From: Liolophura sinensis
Lineage: Eukaryota > Mollusca > Polyplacophora > Chitonida > Chitonidae
Length of the DNA: 64,000 nucleotides
NCBI RefSeq assembly: GCF_032854445.1
Contig: NC_088304.1
Coordinates: 24,473,513-24,537,512, forward strand
Direction of reading: 5' to 3'
Shown: positions 1 to 12,049 of the stretch, piece after piece
Layout of the letters: each line of letters begins with the position of its first letter
Position numbering within the stretch: position 1 is the first letter of the stretch
Program-made: the position numbers and the translations under genes
The notes under the pieces: generated by a model
What the model saw: only the letters and a program-made list of their open reading frames with translations
Databases searched by the model: none
Told to the model about the DNA's origin: nothing

Positions 1-1650
1 ATGGATTAAGATCTGACATGTTATGGGCAGTTGCACGATGCAACGGGCTCAGCCTTATTTGGAGAAAGTGTATCTAACTATCTTTTATTTTGGTCGTATC
101 GCGCATCGCACCGTATATTCATTGCCCGAATATTCTGGAGAGTGTATATGCACTCCACATCCGATGTGTTAAACGTGGCGCTTCAAGATGATATAACCAC
201 CGTGATCTGTACACGTCATTTATGCATAACATAAGTGAATAAATCATCAGTACAGCGTTAAGTTTTCAACCAAATAAGTAAATATACGTACAGACTGGGA
301 ACTGATGTGATAGTGCAATTCCTCAGACTTTAATGACAAATCAAGTCTACGTATCTTCCTTTTAGCACATGAGCCTTTTTATTTAAATGTAATCATCGTT
401 TCAACTATTGAGAAAGCACAACTTGTTCTTCTTGTAGAAGGTGATAAGCTGGTATGTTGATGGAACACTCTGGATAGCCTTTACAACATCTTGTTTCACA
501 CCTTGCTATTTGCATTGTGCAGGCCTGTCACATTCCTTCCTGTCTTCACGGCGACCTAAAATCCAGCTCCGCTGTGAAACAAAAGAAAATATTTAACTCT
601 ATTTGTAAAACGTTTCTGTATAATCTTGTAACCAAAGGCACCTTCAGTCCGAAATATCATGAAACGATTCCCATTTTCCCGTCGGGAGTTTTTTTTTGAC
701 AGATCCTTTGTCCTAGTATGCTGCAAAATTCCAGCAAGGAATGTCCCCTACTAACATGAACTTCATTAATGTGGCTAAATAACATGTTTAAACATACAAA
801 ATGTATATTAGCACCATCCATTCTTTTTATGAACTGTTTGTCTTTTCTTTTATCTGATTTGCACAGTCATTAGGTGGTCTTATTGGATAACTGTATGAAA
901 ATATATATAATCTTTATGAAAAATTATGTTCCCTTGAAAATATTTAAAGGAAAGTTAGTTTTAAAATACGTCATTATTTTTATACGTTTAAATACTTTTG
1001 TATATAAATCTATGTTACACTATTTGGAACCCTGCAAAGTTCTGAGATCTCATGGAAAATATAGTCTATCTGAAAAATGTCAAGAAGGATAGTTAACAAT
1101 TTTGACATCGTAAACTAGCCATAATTGGATAGCAATATAGTATAATTCTTTTGTGTGCAAATATGGGCAAAGTGTCCAGAATCTCTGGTACTCTGCTTCA
1201 TAATTGTGGCGAATTTCGCGTAATCCGCGGCCAAGGGCAATGTATTCATCGCGTTGAATTACATCGCCACGTTGGATATATTAACAGTTGCAATCAAAGC
1301 GTCAGGTACATGACAAGCCTAACCAAGTGAGTTAGAAACCGTATCATACAGCCTTGATGCATTGGTCAGGAGTAAATCTCGTGCATAGAAGGACACGACT
1401 ATACATGCAATCTGTGATATTAGTCTCAAAATGTACCAAAATATAAAGCTGGAGGAAACTGTGCACGGCATAGCTGGGCACTGTCCTAGATTGGTCAAAC
1501 TTTTTGTTTTTCCTACTCTTAAGATCTTTAAATATATGTTTGCTTTTCAAAAAAAGTAATAATTGTTCATAAATCACACGGCGGGCGCCAGAACATGTAA
1601 AAGGTAGAGAGCTCTGAAGATCAACATTCACTTGTTGTTTACACAAAGAC
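1..1650. other. Intergenic stretch with no recognised gene
   Basis: AT-rich sequence with short open frames on both strands but no domain, splice-consistent exon chain or tandem repeat that I can recognise. I see nothing to annotate beyond the dispersed repeat that begins near its right end. Confidence 0.5.
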
Positions 1651-1654
1651 ACAT

Positions 1655-1803
1655 AAAAGAAGACATTCATTTACCAGCCGTCAGTCAAAACAGACGTTCC
1701 AGGTCAATAATCGCAACCACATAATATCTAATAAAGTATATAAAGTGTGAAATTGAGACGCATCCATGCAAAGACGCAAGGAATGTGTCAGGCGAATGAA
1801 TGG
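1655..1803 (+). repeat. Dispersed repeat family C, copy 1 (partial)
   Basis: The segment with CAAAACAGACGTTCC, CAATAATCGCAACC and AAGGAATGTGTCAGGCGAATG matches parts of the segments at 20,348-20,920 and 23,240-23,520, and in reverse complement at 30,655-30,716 and 54,398-54,470. It has no coding capacity. The copies share a common core (GACGTTCCGGGT.AATAATCGCAA) but diverge, as expected of an old non-autonomous element. The class is unknown. Confidence 0.5.
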
Positions 1804-1810
1804 TCCCTTT

Positions 1811-2660
1811 GAATTGTTTTAATGTGATTGTAAGTTAAATGTGATGACAACACAGAATTCTGAGTAATTATAGACCAATGATGTGTAATAATTTGTAATT
1901 AACATTACTTTTTGTCTCTTTTTCTTTTTTTTTTTACCTATTTCTGCTTGAGCCATGGTGCTAGGGTGCGTGTAAATTGCTACTATTTATGTATCTAAAA
2001 GAACATAAAATCCTGACACAGGTAAACTGACAAGACGTCATATTTCACCAGTTAGGTGTGAATATTTGTCCGGCACATGTATCACACTGTCGTCGTTGAT
2101 GTGGTATTACTCTCTATGCTGTTATGTCTTTCACACTGTCATCGCTGCTCTGGTCTTACTCGCTAAGCTGTACGTCTGTCACACTGTCGTCGCTGCTCTG
2201 GTCTTACTCGCTATGCTGTACGTTTTTTACGCTGTCGTCGGTGCTCTGGTTTTACTCTCTATCCTGTACGTTTTTTACGCGGTCGTCACTACTCTGGTTT
2301 TACTCTCTATCCTGTACGTCTTTTACGCTGTCGTCGCTGCTCTGTTTTTACTCTCTATCCTGTACGTCTTTCACGCTATCGTTGCTGCTGTGGTTTTACT
2401 CTTTATGTTGTACCTCTGTCACACTGTCGTTGTTGGTCTGGTTTTACTCTCTATCCTGTACGTCTTTCACGCTGTCCTTGCTGCTGTGGTTTTACTCTCT
2501 ATGCTGTGCGTCTATCACACTACCTTTGCTGGTCTGGTTTTACTCTTTATGTTGTACCTCTGTCACACTGTCGTCGTTGGTCTGGTTTTACTCTCTATCC
2601 TGTACGTCTTATATTATACTGAACTCAATAGCCAAATCGTCCGTGCATCAGAATAGTTCG
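1811..2660 (+). mobile_element. Dispersed non-autonomous element, family D, copy 1, carrying an expanded 48-bp minisatellite
   Basis: The left part (TTAAATGTGATGACAACACA, GAGTAATT.TAGACCA, GCCATGGTG.TAGGG, CATATTTCACCAGTTA) is shared with copies near 8,109, 52,247 and 56,500. At the right end a unit containing CACTGTCGTCGCTGCTCTGG is present once in the 8.1-kb copy but about 11 times here. No coding region is recognised. It is MITE-like in size and copy structure; terminal inverted repeats were not established. Confidence 0.55.
2090..2625 (+). repeat. 48-bp minisatellite, about 11 units
   Basis: Tandem copies of a 48-bp unit (TACGTCTTTCACGCTGTCGT...TTTACTCTCTATCCTG), with the TACG start recurring every 48 bases. 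Because 48 is divisible by three, two frames stay open and spell hydrophobic 16-residue repeats. The same unit in single copy inside another family D element argues that these frames are incidental. Confidence 0.85.
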
Positions 2661-3650
2661 CCAGGTTAAATTTCAGCTATACATGCGTCTGCACCAAAGC
2701 ATGTGTTACATGGACACTCTAGTCCTCGGCCAGATAACCGTATCATGTACACATGCGTAAGCACTTTATTTAACAAGTGTAGATCCCATATGTCTCTCTA
2801 AATCAATTTATTGTTGAACCTTGTTTACGGCTTGTCTGTGTTTTGTCCGTTGTGATGTAAGGGGTGGGCTTTTTGTCCCAGGTCACACATATAGTGAAGC
2901 AATACTTCGCCAGGGTCAAATGCTACGACAGCTTTGTGAGACGGGCCTCTGTTTTTGCAGCTGTATAATAAGACTGTAGACAAAGGGAGGTAACTTCCCC
3001 AAATGGGCCTATGCTAACAAATCGTGATAATGTTTTCAAAGCTGTTGCTAAGTTTTTAAATGCACGTCGCGGTTTTAATCCTATGTGACTGATTGATTGC
3101 ATGTACCTGAACCATTTGTTCGTTTTTGCTGCATGTGTCTACCTGCTTTACCTGTCTTCTTGCATGATGATATATTTACTCTGAATATTCAATAATATTC
3201 AATAATTTGTCATATATCTATCGGCTTGCCAGTCTTATCCATACCATGTAAATGGACCTCGTTGGGGCCCCTTTGCCTATCATCATATAACGCTGACCGC
3301 CGTCGTGCTGGTGAAATATTCTTGAGTACAGCCTAAAATACGAATCAAATAATTAAATCAAATAAATGATTTCAAAAGTTTGTTTTTGTCTAAATTAGTG
3401 TTGTCTCTGATCTGTAACTTAATCCACAAATGTCTTCTTAATGAGTATATAACAAAAACTTAAGTTCTACTTCATACATCCGTGTTGAACTCCAAAATCT
3501 TAGACTACTTTTTTGTTTAATCTCAAATATGCATAGCTTAATTTGTCAACACTTTTTAAAATTATTAAATTATTAAAATACAAAGCTTACCTCCCTAAAT
3601 GGCTATTCTATAGATTTTCTAAAGCCGTAACTAATACGGTTGCATCTTAT
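2661..3650. other. Intergenic stretch with no recognised gene
   Basis: No long conserved open frame, no exon chain and no clear tandem repeat, apart from short AATATTCAATAATATTC redundancy near 3,185-3,205. Confidence 0.4.
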
Positions 3651-3651
3651 T

Positions 3652-3975
3652 TTAGGTACATGTTAAGACCAATTTTCACTGCACCGCCGCAATACCTTAA
3701 AGAAGAACATTATTTGTTATGTAGAACATTTCCACTGCACACCGGTACGCTGCAAGACGCACGCCGCAGTGTCATGAAACAGAGCATCACTCTGTTATGT
3801 AGAACATTTCCACTGCACACCCGCGAACGCCGCAGGACGCACGCCGCAGTGTCATAAAATAGAGCATTACTTGTTATGTAGAACATTTCCACTGCACGCC
3901 GCACACGCTGCAGAACGCATACCGCAATACCATAAAAATAGAACATTACCTGTATGTAGAACATTTCCTCTGTGC
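3652..3975 (+). repeat. 78-bp tandem repeat, about 4 units
   Basis: GTAGAACATTTCC recurs at 3,721, 3,799, 3,878 and 3,956 (spacings 78, 79, 78), with the GCACACCG...CGCAGTGTCAT part between. The first, more diverged unit starts near 3,652. The array abuts a SINE-A fragment. Confidence 0.85.
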
Positions 3976-4113
3976 TGCAGACCTTCCCACGTACGGCCGG
4001 AGAGGAAGCCAGCATGTGCTGGACTTGAACTCACAACGACCGCATTGAAGAAAGACTCTCGGTCATTACGTTGGGTTAGCGCGCCAACTGAGCCAGGGAG
4101 GCTCCTGGGGGAG
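3976..4113 (-). mobile_element. SINE-A fragment (tRNA-derived SINE, reverse orientation)
   Basis: Contains the reverse complement of the SINE-A head and body: CAGACCTTCCCACGTACGGC, then the inverted B-box region GGACTTGAACTC, and AACTGAGCCAGGGAGGC for the inverted A box. It is 3' truncated relative to the full copies at 20.4 and 47.3 kb. A poly-G run (about 4,111-4,139) follows. Confidence 0.8.
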
Positions 4114-4149
4114 GGGGGGTGGGGGGGGGGGGGGGGGGGTGGCGTGGTA

Positions 4150-4869
4150 AAACAGAGGCTCTGGCTGAAATTGTAGCAATGACTATGTTACAAGAAAACT
4201 GTAGAAGATAACTGCCATTGATATCCCTTTGCTCCGATCGCTACCGAAAATAATGTGTAGTTACTGAAATTAAATATCTATGGGATGCTGCCACTGGCAT
4301 TTGTTTACTTTTTACCTTATAAATATACGGTAGAAACACGACAGGTCGAATATCGGAAACGCTAAGACAGGAAAGGTCAACGTCAAAAACGCAGAAATGC
4401 GAAGGTCGAAGAACGGAAAGTGCGAGGGGAAAGCTGACATCGCCGTTTTGCCTAGTCTACCTTATAAAAAGGGCAAAACAGCAAGTGAACTTCTCAGTTT
4501 CGACGAGATAAAACTTCGAAAACTCGAAGACGAAAGGAAAAACCCCAAAATCCGACTGAAAATCCCGAAAAGCGAAATTGTACGAACTTGGTACTTTCGT
4601 GTTTTCGCCGTGCATCTCTTTGTCTCGCACTTTCGGGTTTTAAATCAGCTTTTGTGTTTCCGGCTTCATATTTGTTAAGTTGAAACCAATAATAGGCGAT
4701 TGGCCGCTGTCGGTTTCCATAAATATCTATGACAATTTCTTAAACTTTTCATTAAAAAAAAATACCTTGAGTCAGTGATAAAAACACAAGCTCTACGCTC
4801 AGATATGTTTAAAGTTCATATTATTGCAAAGAAAATGATGTTAGTAAAGCAGTCATTGATTGGGCCCCT
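4150..4869. other. Intergenic, including a cryptically simple CGAAA-rich tract
   Basis: From about 4,335 to 4,640 the + strand is dense in short purine runs of the type CGAAA, GGTCGAA and CGAAAAC, a slippage-like composition. A 93-codon open frame here is lysine-rich for that reason, and I do not call it a gene. Confidence 0.4.
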
Positions 4870-6730
4870 ACAGGTATTACATATGCTGGCAATATACAGC
4901 GGTCACTGAGTCGGTCCCTGCAACTTTTACCTATACGGACAATGTACAGCAGTCACTGACTGGGCCCCCAAAAGTTTTACATGTACGGACAATATACAGC
5001 AGTCACTGACTGGCTCCCTACACGTTTTACATATACGGACAATATACAGCAGTCACTGACTGGGTCCCTACAGATTTTACATATACGGACGATATACAGC
5101 AGTCACTGACTGGGTCCCTGCAACTTTTACCTATACAGACAATGTACAGGAGTCGCTGACTGGGCCCCCAAGAGATTAACATATACGGACAATATACAGC
5201 AGTCACTGAATGGGTACCTACAGATTTTACATATACGGACAATGTACAGCAGTCACTGACTGGGTCCCTACAAATTTTACCTATACGGACAATATACAGC
5301 AGTCACCGACTGGCCCCGTACAAGTTTTATATATACGTACAATATACAGCAGTCACTGGCTGGCCCCGTACAAGTTTTACATATACGGACAATATACAGC
5401 AGTCCCTGCTACTTTTACCTATACGGACAATGTACGGCAGTCACTGACTGGGTCCCTACAAGTTTTACATATACGGACAACATACAGCAGTGACTGAGTG
5501 GTCCCGCACAAGTTTTACATATATGGACAGTATACAGCGGTCACTGACTGGGTCCTACAGCTTTTACCTATACGGACAGTATACACTGACTGGGCCCCTG
5601 TAAGTTTTACCTATACGGACAGTATACAACGGTCACTTGACTGGGCCCCTAAAAGTTTTACCTATACGGACAATGTACAGCGGTCAATGACTGGGTCCCT
5701 ACAGCTTTAACCTGTAGAGACAGTATACAGCAGTCACTGACTAGGCCTGTACAGGTTTCACCTATACGGACAGTTACAGCGGTCTCTGTTTTACTTTTAC
5801 CGACAAAGCAGTCAGTGACTGAGTCCCTACTGGTAATGCCTATGTGGACAATACAGCGGTCACTGACGGGTCTCTAAAGGTATTACCTATACGGACAATG
5901 CGGATCGGTCACTGACGGGCCTCTAAAGGTATTACCTATACGGACAATGCAGAGCGGTCACTGACTGGGTCCCTACAGGTATTACCTATACGGACAATGC
6001 AGAGTGGTCACTGACTGGGTCCCTACAAGTATTACCTATACGGACAATGCAGAGTGGTCACTGACTGGGTCCCTACAGGCTTTACGTAAACGGACAATGC
6101 AGATTGGTCACTGACTGGGACCCTACAGGTATTACCTATATGGACAATGTACAGCAGTCACTGACTGGGCCCCTACAGGTATTACCTACACGGGCAATGC
6201 AGATTGGTCACTGACTGGGTCTCTACAGGTATTACCTATATGGACAATGTACAGCAGTCACTGACTGGGTCCCCACAGGTATTACCTATACGGACAATGC
6301 AGAGTGGTCACTGACTGGGCCCCTACAGGTATTACCTATATGGACAATGCAGCGTGGTCACTGACTGGGTCCCTACAGGTATTACCTACACGGGCAATGC
6401 AGATTGGTCACTGACTGGGTCTCTACAGGTATTACCTATATGGACAATGTACAGCAGTCACTGACTGGGCCCCTACAGGTATTACCTACACGGTCAATGC
6501 AGATTGGTCACTGACTGGGTCTCTACAGGTATTGCCTATATGGACAATGTACAGCAGTCACTGACTGGGTCCCTACAGGTATTACCTATACGGACAATGT
6601 ACAGCAGTCACTGACTGGGGCCCTGCAGGTATTACCTATTTGGACAATGCAGAGTGGTCTCTGACTGAGTCCCTACAAGTATTACCTATACGGACAATGC
6701 AGAGTGGTCACTGACTGGATCCCTGAAGGA
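4870..6730 (+). repeat. 50-bp minisatellite, about 37 units
   Basis: Unit GGTATTACCTATACGGACAA followed by TGCAGAGTGGTCACTGACTG and GGTCCCTACA, repeated every 50 bases. The left half (to about 5,700) carries the variant TTTTACATATACGGACAATA, and the right half the GGTATTACC variant, so there are two sequence subfamilies in blocks. Diverged echoes (TCACTGACTGGGC) continue to about 7,020. Confidence 0.9.
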
Positions 6731-7200
6731 AACCATATCCACTCGATGGGTCACTTATGATACTCTCTCCGTATAAGGTAGGACAGTCAGTGACTGCTTT
6801 CCAATTACTACTTGGCCTATTGTATACACAGATAAGGATTGCTGTCACTGACTAGGCCTGTTTAGATATTCCATTCTATTAAGGTAAAACTGTCACTGAC
6901 TGGGCTGATGCAGGAATTTCGTGGATATACTGACATTGTACTGCAATTGCTGACCCGCTATAGTTTACACATGCAGATATTGCGCACTGACAAAACTATA
7001 GCTGTCACTAACTGGGCCCTATACGCAGGTATTTTGTATATGATTTCAATACATAAATATAATTATAATTATATAATTATAATTAAAATTATACTGTATA
7101 CTTATACAAGGTGCTGAGACCACTGACCACTGAGACCCTACCAGCACATTTAAGTCTATATATTTTTATATAGGGACATCAAAGGCTCCATTAAAGGGTG
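6731..7200. other. Decayed edge of the 50-bp repeat plus an AT-rich stretch
   Basis: Isolated CACTGACTGGGCC remnants of the neighbouring array, then an AT-only run around 7,056-7,092 (repeated TATAATTA). No gene is recognised. Confidence 0.4.
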
Positions 7201-7224
7201 GCTCTATGTAGGTCTTTATGGCAG

Positions 7225-7450
7225 TGGTGGTTCACACGCCAGCGCGGAGCATCTCACCAATGAGATCGCTGTGAGTTCAAGTCCACCTCATGATGTCTGT
7301 GGGAAGATCTGTCAGAAACCTGCGGATGGTCATGCGTTTCTCTCGGACTATACCTGGTTTCCTCCCACCATATCGATGGCCGCCCTTGTATAAGTGAAAT
7401 ATTTTTGAGTACCGGTACTGCGTAAAACACCAATCAAATAAATAAAATGA
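7225..7450 (+). mobile_element. SINE-A copy (forward, head diverged)
   Basis: Shows CTGTGAGTTCAAGTCC (B box), CCTGCGGATGGTCATG, GGTTTCCTCCCACCAT, GTATAAGTGAAATATT, then AAAACACCAATCAAATAAAT as the 3' tail. This is the SINE-A order. The 5' head is poorly preserved. Confidence 0.8.
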
Positions 7451-7666
7451 ATTAGACTGGCTTCTCCCCACCGATTTGCTCACAGTTACGTTGACGCTTA
7501 CGGTCGTTTTTTTTTTTTTTTGTCGGTCCAACCAAAATAATGAGTTTTGCTCTTCATCACGTTACTGGTACCGTTATATACCGTGTATACGTGAAGTATT
7601 ATCGAAACAAAATAGATGGGGATCGAGTGTGAAATGGGACAGAAAAGTTGAGAACTGTAAAAGTTG

Positions 7667-7917
7667 GAAAAATTGCATTGTCTGTCTCGTATTCGTGATA
7701 TTGTTTTGCTGCAGTAAAGGTTTTTATTACATCTGTTATTGTGCTTATTTGAAAATTTATACTTACCGATAGTGACTGCATGAAGAATTGAGCAAATATT
7801 CATTGATATCAAATGGGAAGCCCAAAATTCGTCTTTTCATTCATGTTATTGTTTTATTTTTTCTATTATTGGTTTTTATCATAACCATCGTGCTGTGGCA
7901 AATGCATTCTTCTTCTT

Positions 7918-7923
<6 letters not shown>
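7667..7923 (+). repeat. Segment duplicated at 10,186-10,443 (outer copy)
   Basis: Begins AAAAATTGCATTGTCTGTCT and ends TTCTTCTTCTCATT. It matches the segment inside the 31-bp array at about 10,186-10,443 with only a handful of differences. No gene is recognised in it. Confidence 0.9.
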
Positions 7924-7952
<29 letters not shown>

Positions 7953-7995
7953 GATGATGATGATCCTCATCATCATCATCATCATCATCATTATT
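7919..7995 (+). repeat. Trinucleotide microsatellite (ATT)n-(ATG)n-(CAT)n
   Basis: About ten ATT units, then a short ATG run, then a CAT run, ending in ATTATTAC. The 257-base duplicated segment ends exactly at its left edge. Confidence 0.9.
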
Positions 7996-8108
7996 ACATA
8001 GAATTATATTACTTGTTTATAGTGTATATAAGTACTTACTAAACGGCCTTTACAAACATATATCCACACACACCAATCAGGAGACTATATGGGCCATCAT
8101 ATACTCAC

Positions 8109-8415
8109 GATAATGTGATTCTATGTTAAATGTGATGACAACACAGCATTCTGAGTAATTCTGGACCAGTGACGTAAAATAAATTGCAATTAACATCACT
8201 GCATTTTTAAAACTAATTCAACGAAGCCATGGTGATAGGGCGCGTGTAATTTGCCGATATGCATGCATTTACATGAACAGTTAGCATAAAACCTTGACTG
8301 AGTTAAATTGACATGAGGCCTTATTTCACCGGTTACCTGTGACCATTTAAGTGTCAGCTATCTCACTGTCGTCGCTGTTCTGGTTTTACTCTCTACGCTG
8401 TACATCTTAATTATA
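8109..8415 (+). mobile_element. Family D element, copy 2 (single 48-bp unit)
   Basis: Shares TTAAATGTGATGACAACACA, GAGTAATTCTGGACCAGTGA, GCCATGGTGATAGGGCG and TTATTTCACCGGTTACCTGT with the 1.8-kb copy. It ends in one CACTGTCGTCGCTGTTCTGG unit instead of an array. It lies upstream of the RLR-like gene. Confidence 0.6.
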
Positions 8416-8947
8416 CCAGTTAGCCTCTGTCTGAGCCTTACCTACAGCTTACAGGACTTGTACGTAGCTTGCGTGATAACAAAGCTACATCAGGTGAGAC
8501 AGGATAATATACGTATCTGTGGCCAAGAATAGCCCATCTTGAATTTACTGACGTCACACCAATAGCCGAGAAGACCTGACAGTGACAGGGGCCTAATGAG
8601 GGACAGGGCCCAGTCACATATCTGCCGCTAGTGGCCCCAACTTGTGTTACAGGCAGTATTTGACATGAATGACCTACTTTCGATTTCGCCGCAAATTTGG
8701 TGGTACAGCGGGCATTAGTGATAGAACTTGCGAGAATCTGACTGGGGTTGTACAATGTGGAATGGCGTGCGTTCTTAGGCAGCACTGGGGCTGTGACTGT
8801 CGTGACACTCCGGCCAAGATCCGGCCAAGACATACGATCACACACAAATCGTAGAACAGATGATGAACATCGTCACGAATAAGACCTCCTTTTCACTGGG
8901 TTACCTACGTACAATATAGGTACTACACCCACTGGACGACCTCTAAA
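8416..8947 (+). promoter_or_regulatory. 5' flank of the RLR-like gene (presumed promoter and 5'UTR)
   Basis: Sequence immediately upstream of the chosen start codon. I see no clear TATA box or full interferon-type (ISRE) element, so this assignment is positional only. Short open frames on both strands are not recognised. Confidence 0.3.
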
Positions 8948-9092
8948 ATGGCGTCGGAGAACTCGTTCATAGACTTCCAATTCAGCAAAAACGTCACAAA
9001 AAATTTTGACCAGAACAGACGCTTTTTCTTGCCCCGTCTTCGCTGCACAGATTTTCTGCCCAACATGAGAAAAGTTGAAGGATTTGATCAAG
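8948..9092 (+). CDS. RLR-like exon 1: start codon and first half of CARD1
   Basis: Starts at ATG in AAAATGGCG and codes 48 residues, including the likely first CARD helix (NFDQNRRFFLPRL) and DFLPNM. It ends CAAG|GTAAAA in phase 1, which joins exon 2 across the 9.4-kb array intron to give FDQ|DTKLKIRQ, a continuous CARD. The start is supported by context and phase only. An extra upstream coding exon is possible but not needed. Confidence 0.7.
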
Positions 9093-10181
9093 GTAAAAGT
9101 CTTTTAGTCATAGGCATTACTTCTAGAAGTAATTTAGAAGAAAGGTTTGATAAAAAGGATATGCATAAAGAGACTTGAGAAAACAGAGTGATCATGTAAG
9201 GTTGATGTGAGAGTGGACATGTACGAGTAAGGCTGATGTGAGGGTAGACATGAACAAGTAAGGTTGATGTGACAGTGGACATGTACGAGTAAGGCTGATG
9301 TGAGAGTGGACATGTACAGGTAAGGCTGATGTGAGAGTGGACATGTACAAGTAAGGCTGATGTGAGAGTGGACATGTACAAGTAAGGCTGAAGTGAAAGT
9401 GGACATGTATGAGTAGGGCTGATGTGAGAGTGGAAATGTACAAGTAAGGCTGGTGTTAGAGTAGACATGTACAAGTAAGGCTGATGTGAGAGTGGACATG
9501 TACAAGTAAGGCTGGTGTTAGAGTAGACATGTACAAGTAAGGCTGATGTGAGAGTAGACATATACAAGTAAGGCTGATGTGAGAGTGGACATGTATAAGT
9601 AAGGATGATGTGAGAGTGGACATGTACAAGTAAGGATGATGTGAGAGTGGACATGTATAAGTAAGGATGATGTGAGATTGGACATGTACAAGTAAGGCTG
9701 ATGTGAGAGTGGACATGTACAAGTAAGGCTGAAGTGAGAGTGGACATGTACAAGTAAGGCTGATGTGAGAGTGGACATGTACAAGTAAGGCTGATGTGAG
9801 AGTGGACATGTACAAGTAAGGCTGATGTGAGAGTGGAAATGTACAAGTAAGGCTGGTGTGAGAGTAGACATGTACAAGTAAAGCTGATGTGAGAGTAGAC
9901 ATGTACAAATAAGGCTGATGTGAGAGTAGACATGTACAAGTAAGGCTGATGTGAAAGTGGACATGTACAAGTAAGGCAGCTGTGAGAGTGGACATGTACA
10001 AGTAAGGCTGAAGTGAGAGAGGACATGTACAAGTAAGGCTGATGTGAGAGTGGACATGTACAAGTAAGGCTGATCTGAGAGTGGACATGTACAATTAAGG
10101 CTGATGTGAAAGTGGAAATGTACAAGTAAGGCTAATGTGAAAGTAGACAAGTACAAGTAAGGCTGAAGTGAAAGTGGAAAG

Positions 10182-10445
10182 TGAAAAATTGCATTGTCTG
10201 TCTCGTATTCGTGATATTGTTTTGCTGCGGTAAAGGTTTTTATTACATCTGTTATTGTGCTTATTTGAAAATTTATACTTACCGATAGTGACTGCATGAA
10301 GAATTGAGCAAATATTCATTGATATCAAATGGGAAGCCCAAAAGTTCGTCTTTTCATTCATGTTATTGTTTTATTTTTTCTATTATTGATTTTTATCATA
10401 ACCATCGTGCTGTGGCAAATGCATTCTTCTTCTTCTTCTCATTGA
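10182..10445 (+). repeat. Non-repeat island inside the 31-bp array, copy of 7,667-7,923
   Basis: Array units stop at GAAAGTGGAAAGTG. The sequence then runs AAAAATTGCATTGTCTGTCT through TTCTTCTTCTCATT before array units resume. It is nearly identical to the segment 2.5 kb upstream, in the same orientation. Confidence 0.92.
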
Positions 10446-12049
10446 TGTGGGGCTGATGTGAGAGTGGACATGTACAAGTACATGTAAGACTGATGTGAGA
10501 GTGGACATGTGCAAGTGAGGCTGATGTGAGAGTGGACATGTACAAGTAAGGTTGATGTGAGAGTGGAAATGTACAAGTAAGGCTGGTGTGAGAGTGGACA
10601 TGTACAAGTAAGGGAGATGTGAGAGTAGGCATGTACAAGTAAGGGAGATGTGAGAGTAGGCAAGTACAAGTAAGGCAGCTGTGAGAGTGGACATGTACAA
10701 GTAAGGCTGAAGTGAGAGTGGACATGTACAAGTAAGGCTGATGTGAGAGTGGACATGTACAAGTAAGGCTGAAGTGAAAGTGGACATGTACAAGTAAGGC
10801 TGATGTGAGAGTGGACATGTACAAGTAAGGCTGGTGTTAGAGTAGACATGTACAAGTAAGGCTGGTGTGAGAGTGGACATGTACAAGTAAGGCTGGTGTT
10901 AGAGTAGACATGTACAAGTAAGGCTGATGTGAGAGTAGCCATGTACAAGTAAGGCTGATGTGAGAGTGGACATGTATAAGTAAGGATGATGTGAGAGTGG
11001 ACATGTACAAGTAAGGATGATGTGAGAGTGGAAATGTACAAGTAAGGCTAATGTGAAAGTAGACAAGTACAAGTAAGGCTGAAGTGAAAGTGGACATGTA
11101 TGAGTAGGGCTGATGTGAGAGTGGACATGTACAAGTAAGGCTGATGTCAGAGTGGACATGTACAAGTAAGGATGATGTGAGAGTGGAAATGTACAAGTAA
11201 GGCTAATGTGAAAGTAGACAAGTACAAGTAAGGCTGAAGTGAAAGTGGACATGTATGAGTAGGGCTGATGTGACAGTAGACATGCACAAGTAAGGCTGAT
11301 GTGAGAGTGGACATGTACAAGTAAGGTTGATGTGAGAGTGGACATGTACGAGTAAGGCTGACGTGAAAGCGGGCATGTACAAGTAAGGCTGATGTGAGAG
11401 TGGACATGAACAAGTAAGGCTGAAGTGAAAGTGGACATGTACAAGTAAGGCTGACGTGAAAGTGGACATGTTCAAGTAAGGCTGGTGTCAGTGTGGAAAT
11501 GTACTAATGAGGATGGTGTTATAAGTGACATGTACAAGTACATGTAAGACTGATGTGAGAGTGGGCATGTGCAAGTGAGGCTGATGTGAGAGTAGGCATG
11601 TACAAGTAAGGGAGATGTGAGAGTAGGCATGTACAAGTAAGGGAGATGTGAGAGTAGGCAAGTACAAGTAAGGCAGCTGTGAGAGTGGACGTGTACAAGT
11701 AAGGCTGATGTGAGAGTGGACATGTACAAGTTACGCTGATATGAAAGTAGACATCTACAAGTAAGGCTGATGTGAGAGTGGACATGTACAAGTTAGGCTG
11801 ATGTATGAATAGACATGCACAAGTAAGGCTGATATAACAGTAGAAGTAAAGCTGATATGAAAGTAGAGGCTGATATATGAGTAGACATGTTCAAGTAAGC
11901 TTGATGTGATAATAGACATGTACAAGTTAGGCTGATATGAGAGTGGCCATGTACAAGTAAGGCTGATGTGAGAGTGGACATGTACAAGTAAGACAGTTGT
12001 GAGAGTAGACATGTGCAAGTAAGGCTGATGTGAGAGTGGACATGTATTA

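Noticed and set aside
2066-2669. A 196-codon hydrophobic repetitive frame resembling a multi-pass membrane protein
   Set aside because: It is the 48-bp minisatellite inside family D. Two frames are open at once, and other family D copies have one or no unit with no open frame.
5027-5710. Repetitive open frames on both strands
   Set aside because: They lie within the 50-bp minisatellite, are short and shift frame with unit variants.
7788-8042. An 84-codon frame with poly-Tyr, poly-Asp and poly-His runs
   Set aside because: It comes from the ATT/ATG/CAT trinucleotide microsatellite.
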